From WLND01 sp040398845 (GTDB taxonomy: Bacteria > Actinomycetota > Actinomycetes > S36-B12), in contig JBBATH010000002.1 of assembly GCA_040398845.1 (NCBI GenBank), forward strand, positions 124,001 to 188,000: a stretch of 64,000 nt of DNA, read 5' to 3'. Numbering within the stretch: position 1 is the first letter of the stretch; each line of letters opens with the position of its first letter. Both the position numbers and the translations under genes were made by a program. Shown piece by piece: positions 58,621-64,000 of this stretch. A model generated the notes under the pieces. The model saw only the letters and a list, made by a program, of their open reading frames with translations. It was not told the DNA's origin and searched no databases.

Positions 58621-60144
58621 TCAGTCGGCGATGGAAGTGCCGCCGGAGAACTGCGAGAGGCGGAAGATGACGAACTCCGCCGGCTTCACGGGTGCGACAC
58701 CGACCTCGACAATCACCATGCCCAGGTCGATGCTCTCAGCGGTGTTGTTCTCCCCGTCGCACTTGACGAAGTAGGCCTGCTGCGGACTCGCCCCGAACAG
58801 GGCACCAGAACGCCATTCATTCACGAGGAAGGCCGAGATCGTTCGACGGATGCGGCCCCAGAGGCGCTCGTCGTTAGGCTCGAACACGCACCACTGGGTG
58901 CCCTGCAGGATCGACTCCTCAAGGTAGTTGAAGTACCGGCGCACGTTTACGTAGCGCCACTCGGCGTCGCTTGAGAGGGTACGAGCGCCCCACACCCGAA
59001 TTCCTCGCCCCGGGAAGGATTTGATGGAGTTGACGCCCATCGGATTGAGCAAGTCCATCTCGCCGCGGGTCACCGCGTAGTCGACCCCAACGGCGCCGAG
59101 GAGGACCTCATTAGCCGGTGCCTTGAACACCCCCCGGGTATCGTCGTTACGGCTCCAAACCCCCGCCAGCGCACCACTGGGCGGCAGCGATGCGTTCTTC
59201 CCAAGCGTGGGGTCAAACACCTGCACCCAAGGCCAGTACATGACACCGAACTTGGAGTCGAAGTTCGTCGTGTTCATCCGCCAGTTCGATGCCTGCTGGG
59301 CATTGAATCCGGTGGGGGTGTCGAGGATCGCCATGCGGTTGCCCATGAGTTCACAGTGGTTCAGCATCCCGGTCTGAATCGCCTTGACCGCGTCAAGATC
59401 GATGAGTCCCTGAGCATGTGCAGTCACGACATCAGGGGCGAGGACCATCGTGATCTCTTCGAGGGTCTCGAAGCCGGTGAAACCCGTGCGCCGCGAAGAG
59501 TCGCCGATGACCTCGCCTGGCTCCACCGAGACCGCCGGCAGGTTCGCTGGCTTCGCGAGTGCGACGGTCGACTCCTGGAGGCCGGACGCGACGAGTGCGG
59601 CGGGCGCATCAAGCGCCTCGACCTTGACGAGTTTGGACTTGGCGTTCACCTGGGTCGCGAGGTTATTGCGGCCCTTGCCCAGAGTCCCGGTGAACGATTC
59701 CTCAACCTCGTCCGAGGTGATCGTGATCGTGAACTGGGCCTCGTCTCCCTCTGGGGGCGCAGCCGCGACCTTGACCGAGACATTGGCCGCCCCAGCGTCG
59801 ATGGCTTCGACCCTGAATGCTGGCACTTTCTTGTCAGCCTTTGTCGCGAGTTCAGCAACCGGTGCACCAGCACCGTCATCGCCCGTGGGGACCCTCACCA
59901 CATATGCGCGGCCACCGCCATTGTTGAAGAAACCGTAGATCGCCTTTCCTAGCGCATAGGTCTCCGTCATATCGCCGAACGTGTTCGTGAACTGAGTCCA
60001 GTTCGTGACGAGCACCGGCTCGTGGAACGGGCCATCTGACGCGAATCCGACAAATCCCGCAACGGCCGTCCCAACGCCCGCGATCGGCCTCGTGGCGGCA
60101 GGGACCTCCTCGACGTACACGCCGGGGGAGAGATAGGTGGGCAT
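58621..60144 (-). CDS. eCIS contractile sheath protein
   Basis: 507 aa tail sheath protein. The N-terminus is MPTYLSPGVYVEEVPAATRPIAGVGTAVAGFVGFA, and the C-terminal domain has NSIKSFPGRGIRVWGARTLSSDAEWRYVNVRRYFNYLEESILQGTQWCVFEPND and WRSGALFGASPQQAYFVKCDG. These are the interlocking strands of Afp2-4 and T6SS/phage sheaths. It is first in the minus-strand operon, preceded by GAAGGGA. Confidence 0.95.
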   Translation of the reverse strand: MPTYLSPGVYVEEVPAATRPIAGVGTAVAGFVGFASDGPFHEPVLVTNWTQFTNTFGDMTETYALGKAIYGFFNNGGGRAYVVRVPTGDDGAGAPVAELATKADKKVPAFRVEAIDAGAANVSVKVAAAPPEGDEAQFTITITSDEVEESFTGTLGKGRNNLATQVNAKSKLVKVEALDAPAALVASGLQESTVALAKPANLPAVSVEPGEVIGDSSRRTGFTGFETLEEITMVLAPDVVTAHAQGLIDLDAVKAIQTGMLNHCELMGNRMAILDTPTGFNAQQASNWRMNTTNFDSKFGVMYWPWVQVFDPTLGKNASLPPSGALAGVWSRNDDTRGVFKAPANEVLLGAVGVDYAVTRGEMDLLNPMGVNSIKSFPGRGIRVWGARTLSSDAEWRYVNVRRYFNYLEESILQGTQWCVFEPNDERLWGRIRRTISAFLVNEWRSGALFGASPQQAYFVKCDGENNTAESIDLGMVIVEVGVAPVKPAEFVIFRLSQFSGGTSIAD

Positions 60145-60301
60145 AGCGGGGGTCCCTTCTCGACTAATTTGAGGTGAGGCTACAGAACTTGATCCGCCAA
60201 GTCCAGCCTCGCAGGCATCGCCATCGTTGATTGTTGAGAACTAAAGTGATGCATACACCATGATTCCGCTAGGAAGTGCCATCGCCCCCTAGGATCGAGG
60301 C
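60145..60301. promoter_or_regulatory. Divergent promoter region of the injection system
   Basis: 157-bp gap between the sheath gene (minus) and the DUF4280 gene (plus). A TAGGAT -10 (60290-60295) ends 6 nt before the DUF4280 ATG, so that arm is leaderless, whereas the sheath gene has a ribosome site and a leader. No clear operator is visible. Confidence 0.6.
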
Positions 60302-60688
60302 ATGGGTAGCCCTCTTGTCGCCGGTAGCGTCACCCGCTGCTCCTTCGGCCTCGCGCCTTCGGTGCTCAATGTCCTGCCGGTCAATCGCGTCCTCGGCTCC
60401 AACCTCCCGGTGGCAAATATTCTCGACTCCAAGCCGATCGTGAACATCGTGCCGTTCGGCATGTGCAACTCGATCGCCAACCCGACTGTCGCTGCGGCCA
60501 CCACCGCCGCATTCGGGGTACTCACTCCGATGCCCTGCATACCCGTGACTGGCACCCCATGGATTTCAGTGTCGCGCGTCCTCCTCGCAAACATGCCCAT
60601 CGCCACAACAGACTCAAAGTGCATGTGCACCTGGGGAGGCGTCATTACCGTCACATCGAGTCCCGCCGCAACCATTCAGGCCAAGTAG
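60302..60688 (+). CDS. DUF4280 PAAR-like spike-tip protein
   Basis: 128 aa. DUF4280 family, the PAAR-like cone that sharpens the spike (Afp10 position). Repeating short beta strands with conserved Cys: VAGSVTRCSFG, PFGMCNSIANPTVAAATTAAFGVLTPMPCIP, GTPWISVSRVLLANMPIATTDSKCMCTWGGVITV. The cysteines could hold a metal. Leaderless start at ATG 60302. Confidence 0.9.
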   Translation: MGSPLVAGSVTRCSFGLAPSVLNVLPVNRVLGSNLPVANILDSKPIVNIVPFGMCNSIANPTVAAATTAAFGVLTPMPCIPVTGTPWISVSRVLLANMPIATTDSKCMCTWGGVITVTSSPAATIQAK

Positions 60689-60692
60689 TGCG

Positions 60693-61293
60693 GTGACACA
60701 ACTAGCTCAGCAATGGGAGCGTGTTCTCGACGGGCTCGGCGCTCGACTCGCCAGCCTCATCGAGGTGAATCGCGCGCAGCCTGTGTCAGCAGATGGGCGA
60801 GGCATTGTCGATGTGCACCGGATGCCGACGACCCTCGTCCAACTCGCCGAATCCCTGACATTGGAGGACCTTGACATCGCTGTCCTCCTCATCGCATCAG
60901 CGATCTCCCTTGATCCGCGCTTCGAGGCTTACTACGTTGCTCTCAACAATGACGTGAATGCGCACGGCCCAACAGTGAGCACCGCGCTACGGCTGTCAGG
61001 CCACTCCATGTTGGAGGCCTCCGCACGGCGTCGGCTGCGCCCGGACGCACCCCTTCGCACCCTGGGACTCATCGACGTCGGTCCCACCTCACGAGCGCTA
61101 CCAACCCAGGTCATCACCGTCCCCGAACGGGTGATCGGCCATCTTCTCGGCGACTCAATGCTTGAGGCCGCACTCGCCCGAGCCCGCGTGATCCCCGACC
61201 GCGATCCGCTCGACGCTGAGTTTCTACCCGAACCCCCTGCCACCGGTGATTACCCCGTCGTGCTCCGTGCTCGCGCCGGAACCGCCGCCCTAG
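60693..61293 (+). pseudogene. eCIS AAA+ ATPase, 5' fragment cut by IS element
   Basis: Starts GTG 60693, 4 nt after the DUF4280 stop. Encodes the N-terminal helical domain of the injection-system ATPase (Afp15-like): WERVLDGLGARLASLIEVN, LEDLDIAVLLIASAISLDPRFEAYYVALNNDV and winged-helix-like region up to GTAAL. At 61294 the reading enters the insertion sequence and stops seven codons later. The codons continue in frame at 62988 if the element and one CTAG copy are removed (GTAALDVARRIAL). Confidence 0.9.
61290..61293 (+). repeat. Target-site duplication, left copy
   Basis: CTAG immediately before the left inverted repeat; the same CTAG is at 62988-62991. Confidence 0.85.
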
Positions 61294-62987
61294 GACCCCG
61301 TGTCGGTAACCGGTGATCGCTTGGTGGTGCGGGAGAATGTGGCATGGCGAGAGTGGCGATTGCTGAGCAATCCGTTCTGATCGATGTTGAGCCGGGGTCT
61401 GAGGGTTCCGCGCGGCCGAAACGGCCGGTTGACAAGACGTTTCGCGGGTATGACCAGGACCAGCCGATGCTGCTCGCGCCGGACTTGCGGGACTGGCTGT
61501 CGGGGGATCATCCGGCGCGGTGGGTTGATGACTTGGTCGAGTATGGCTTGGACTTGGCGGCGTTCTTCGACGACTACACGGAGGTTCGGGGTGCCCCGCC
61601 GTATGACCCGCGGTTGATGCTGAAGTTGCGGATTTACGGCTACTCGAACGGGGTCACGTCGTCGCGGGAGTTGGAGCGGCGCTGTCATCACGATGTGGCG
61701 CTCATGTTCTTGACGGCTCAGGCTGCGCCAGACTTCGTGGTGATCAGCCGGTTCCGTAAGCGGCACCTGAAGGCGTTTACCGCCTTGTTCACGCAGGCGT
61801 TGGGTTTGTGCGCGCAAGCCGGGTTGGTCTCGTTGGGCCGGGTCGCCCTGGATGGCAGCAAGATCCGGGCCTCGGCGAGCCGGCACCGGGCGATGAGTTA
61901 TGACCGGATGGTCCGGGCTGAGGGTGAGCTCGCCGCTGAGGTCGAGGCGCTGCTCGCGGACGCGGAACGGACCGACGCGGCCGAGGACGCCGTCCACGGT
62001 GACCGGCGCGGGGATGAGTTGCCCGCGGAGCTGGCCCGGCGCGAGGGCCGGCTGGCGGCGATCGGTAAGGCGAAGGCGGATCTGGAGGCTGAGCACGCCG
62101 CGAAGGCCCGCGCGAAGGCTGAGTTGGACGCCGCCAAGCGCGGTGCGGACGAGGCCGAGCAGGTGGCCGCAGGTGAACAGGCGGCGGTCAGCGCGGTGGT
62201 CCCACCGAAGGCGCAGCGCTCGTTCACCGACCCGGACGCGCGGATCATGAAAACCTCGGATGGGTCGTTCCACTACTGCTACAACGCCCAGACCGTGGTC
62301 GATGAGGGCAGCCAGGTCATCTTGAGCACCAAGTTGGTGGCTTCCGGTGCGGACAGCCCGGAACTGCCGATGGCTTTGCAGGACCTCGCCGACTCACTCG
62401 CCACCGCAGGGATCGAACAGTTGCCGCAGACGTTGCTGGCGGACGCCGGGTACTTCAGTGAGAGCAACGTCGCCGCGGTCATCGAGGCGGGGATCGATCC
62501 GTTGATCGCGACGGGCCGCCAAAAGCATGGCGAGAAATCCCAGGCGGGGCCGCGTGGGCGGATACCGAAGGGTTTAACACCAAAGCAACGGATGGCCCGC
62601 AAGTTGCACACCAAGAAGGGCCGCGCGGCCTACGCCCGCCGCAAAGCGATCGTGGAACCGGTCTTCGGGCAGATGAAAGTCGCCCAAGACGCCGGCAAGT
62701 TACGACTACGAGGACTGGTCAATGCCCAAGGTGAATGGACCCTGCAGGCGTTCTGCCACAACCTTCGCAAACTCCGCAACAGTGGCTTCCACTGGGTCCC
62801 CGCCGAGGTGTTCAGCTAGACCCAGGGCATCACCTGAGCCCACGCAGGGACAGGGACCGAACCCCTCAGCGGTTACAGGGGAGGCAGACGCAGCCCAGCA
62901 CCCAACACGGCCCTCAGCAGATCACCACGGTCTCGGGACGGCCCGACCGCCGTCGCGGGTCGTCTCAACCGTTACCGACACGGGGTC
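61294..62987 (+). mobile_element. IS1182-family-like insertion sequence, 1694 bp
   Basis: Bounded by perfect 17-bp terminal inverted repeats (61294-61310 GACCCCGTGTCGGTAAC; 62971-62987 its complement), with further partial match inwards. Flanked by CTAG on both sides. Contains one transposase gene in the same direction as the interrupted ATPase and 168 bp of noncoding sequence before the right end. It appears intact and possibly active. Confidence 0.93.
61344..62819 (+). CDS. IS1182-family-like transposase (DDE)
   Basis: 491 aa. N-terminal helix-turn-helix region (PDLRDWLSGDHPARWVDDLVEYGLDLAAF), catalytic DDE residues in GRVALDGSKIRA (D), TLLADAGYFSES (D) and KAIVEPVFGQMK (E), with an Ala-rich coiled insertion of about 100 residues between the first D and the rest (KAKADLEAEHAAKARAKAELDAAK). 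C-terminal FCHNLRKLRN is typical. ATG 61344 follows GGGAGAATG. No frameshift is visible. Confidence 0.95.
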   Translation: MARVAIAEQSVLIDVEPGSEGSARPKRPVDKTFRGYDQDQPMLLAPDLRDWLSGDHPARWVDDLVEYGLDLAAFFDDYTEVRGAPPYDPRLMLKLRIYGYSNGVTSSRELERRCHHDVALMFLTAQAAPDFVVISRFRKRHLKAFTALFTQALGLCAQAGLVSLGRVALDGSKIRASASRHRAMSYDRMVRAEGELAAEVEALLADAERTDAAEDAVHGDRRGDELPAELARREGRLAAIGKAKADLEAEHAAKARAKAELDAAKRGADEAEQVAAGEQAAVSAVVPPKAQRSFTDPDARIMKTSDGSFHYCYNAQTVVDEGSQVILSTKLVASGADSPELPMALQDLADSLATAGIEQLPQTLLADAGYFSESNVAAVIEAGIDPLIATGRQKHGEKSQAGPRGRIPKGLTPKQRMARKLHTKKGRAAYARRKAIVEPVFGQMKVAQDAGKLRLRGLVNAQGEWTLQAFCHNLRKLRNSGFHWVPAEVFS

Positions 62988-64000
62988 CTAGACGTCGCGC
63001 GACGCATCGCATTGGAGAGTGCCGGCGAGGAACCACTCATCATTGATGCCCGACATCTCGACCTCGACCCCGACCGACTCAAGTCCACCATTGAGATCTG
63101 CGTCCGAGAAAGCGCGCTGAGCGCACGGGTGCTCGTCATAGATGTTCGTGCATGTGGCGTTGACACACCGGTTGTGGAGGTCCTGTCGACCTTCTTCAGC
63201 ATCGGAGTTCCAGCCGTAATCCTCGTCGATGGCCGGCGATCACTCGGTCCATGGGAGAGGCGCACGTTCTCCCTCGAACTTCCGAGCGTCCACCAGCGGC
63301 AGCAATGGTGGCGACTGCTGGCGCCGGATGCCGACCCCTCGCTTGCCCAGACTGCGACCCACCTCGAGCCTGACGACATCGCTGCCACCGTCACCGGCGC
63401 CGAATCTGCCGCCCTCCTGCGCGTGAGCGGCCAAGAGCGCCGCGCGCGGATCCAAACCGTGAAGCCGGCGCTCGTCCTTGCAGATGTCGTGCTTGAGCAA
63501 CGCCCGGCCCGCCAACTCCTTGCGTTGCGCGATCGCGTTCGTTATCGAACGCGGGTCCTCGATGAATGGGGCATGCGTCCCGGGGGTGCCCGCGGGCGCG
63601 GCGTCACAGCACTGTTCGCGGGTCCGTCCGGCACCGGAAAATCGATGTCAGCCGAGGCTCTCGCGGGGGAGCTCACTGTGCCGCTCTTCATCGTCGATCT
63701 CGCGAGCGTCGTCGACAAATACATCGGCGAGACCGAAAAGAACCTCGAGGAGGTCTTCAGGGCCGTCGAGAATGAGGACGGTGTGCTCCTCTTCGATGAG
63801 GCCGACGCTCTCTTCGGAAAGCGGTCAGACGTCTCTGATGCACGCGACCGTTACGCGAACATCGAGGTCGCTTACCTCCTGCAGCGAATCGAGGCTTTCG
63901 ATGGCCTCGCCATTCTCACGACAAACCTGCGGTCGAATCTCGATGATGCTTTTCAACGGCGCCTGGACATGATCGTCGAATTCCCCGAGCCCGATCAGGA
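62988..64000 (+). pseudogene. eCIS AAA+ ATPase, 3' fragment (runs off right edge)
   Basis: Continues the ATPase frame after the insertion (LDVARRIALESAGEEPLIIDARHLDLDPD). A first, degenerate ATPase-like region (ARVLVIDVRACGVDTPVVEVLSTFFSIGVPAVILVDG) is followed by the active AAA+ core: FAGPSGTGKSMSAEAL (Walker A), DGVLLFDEADALFGKRSD (Walker B) and LTTNLRSNLDDAFQRRLDMIVEFP (sensor, arginine finger). It lacks its own start and stop in the window. The interrupted gene is probably inactive, or the 3' part is expressed from within the element. Confidence 0.9.

Overview
The window is GC-rich, densely packed chromosomal DNA, most likely from an actinobacterium (Actinomycetota). The evidence is the conserved order enolase - ftsB/divIC - DUF501 - Ppx/GppA phosphatase, an actinobacterial-type Bax-inhibitor-1 protein, a cystathionine beta-synthase/gamma-synthase pair, a glucosamine kinase of the actinobacterial type, and many genes that look leaderless (a TANNNT -10 hexamer ending 6-7 nt before the start codon). 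I cannot name the species.

Region 1 (1-10.1 kb) is ordinary core chromosome: metB (partial), msrA, cbs, a small two-gene unit, a BI-1 membrane protein, a tRNA-Leu(UAA) with an unusually short variable loop, a dienelactone hydrolase, a LacI regulator, the eno-ftsB-DUF501-ppx operon and a DUF1761 membrane protein.

Region 2 (10.1-13.3 kb) is a compact NAD/ADP-ribose module. An NrtR-type regulator with a decayed Nudix box is divergent from an ARPP-1 protein and an ADP-ribosylglycohydrolase fused to a Cys-X5-Arg phosphatase, with a TTGCGCTA inverted repeat between them.

Region 3 (13.3-30.1 kb) is accessory and defence-like. It holds two PLD-SF2 helicase-DUF3427 giants (one with an N-terminal HIT domain), a nuclease-DUF2075 ATPase, a MazG-like pyrophosphohydrolase, a MerR-like DNA-binding protein, an unrecognised protein with an SQDCDI motif, an HD hydrolase, an MntA/HepT toxin-antitoxin pair whose hepT seems frameshifted, a SHOCT membrane protein, a PATAN/DUF4388-like protein and a NERD-helicase. 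A palindromic repeat family lies at its 5' part and near enolase.

Region 4 (30.1-45.4 kb) is metabolic: a TetR - UDP-glycosyltransferase - glucosamine kinase - SIS operon; a six-gene polyamine uptake and oxidation operon (potDBCA, FAD oxidase, aldehyde dehydrogenase); an L,D-transpeptidase; a DEAD-box RNA helicase that appears to start at ATT; a lipoprotein; and a TAXI-type binding protein.

Region 5 (45.5-64 kb) is an extracellular/cytoplasmic contractile injection system (eCIS) locus. A long minus-strand operon encodes sheath, tube, an assembly protein, a DUF6760 microprotein (apparently ATA start), a DUF4157 candidate effector, the LysM tube-cap protein, VgrG-like spike, gp25, baseplate J, tail protein I and a membrane zinc-ribbon protein. 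The divergent plus-strand arm encodes a DUF4280 PAAR-like tip and the AAA+ ATPase. The ATPase is cut by an IS1182-like element with 17-bp inverted repeats and a 4-bp CTAG duplication; removing the element restores the reading frame exactly. The locus runs off the right end of the window.
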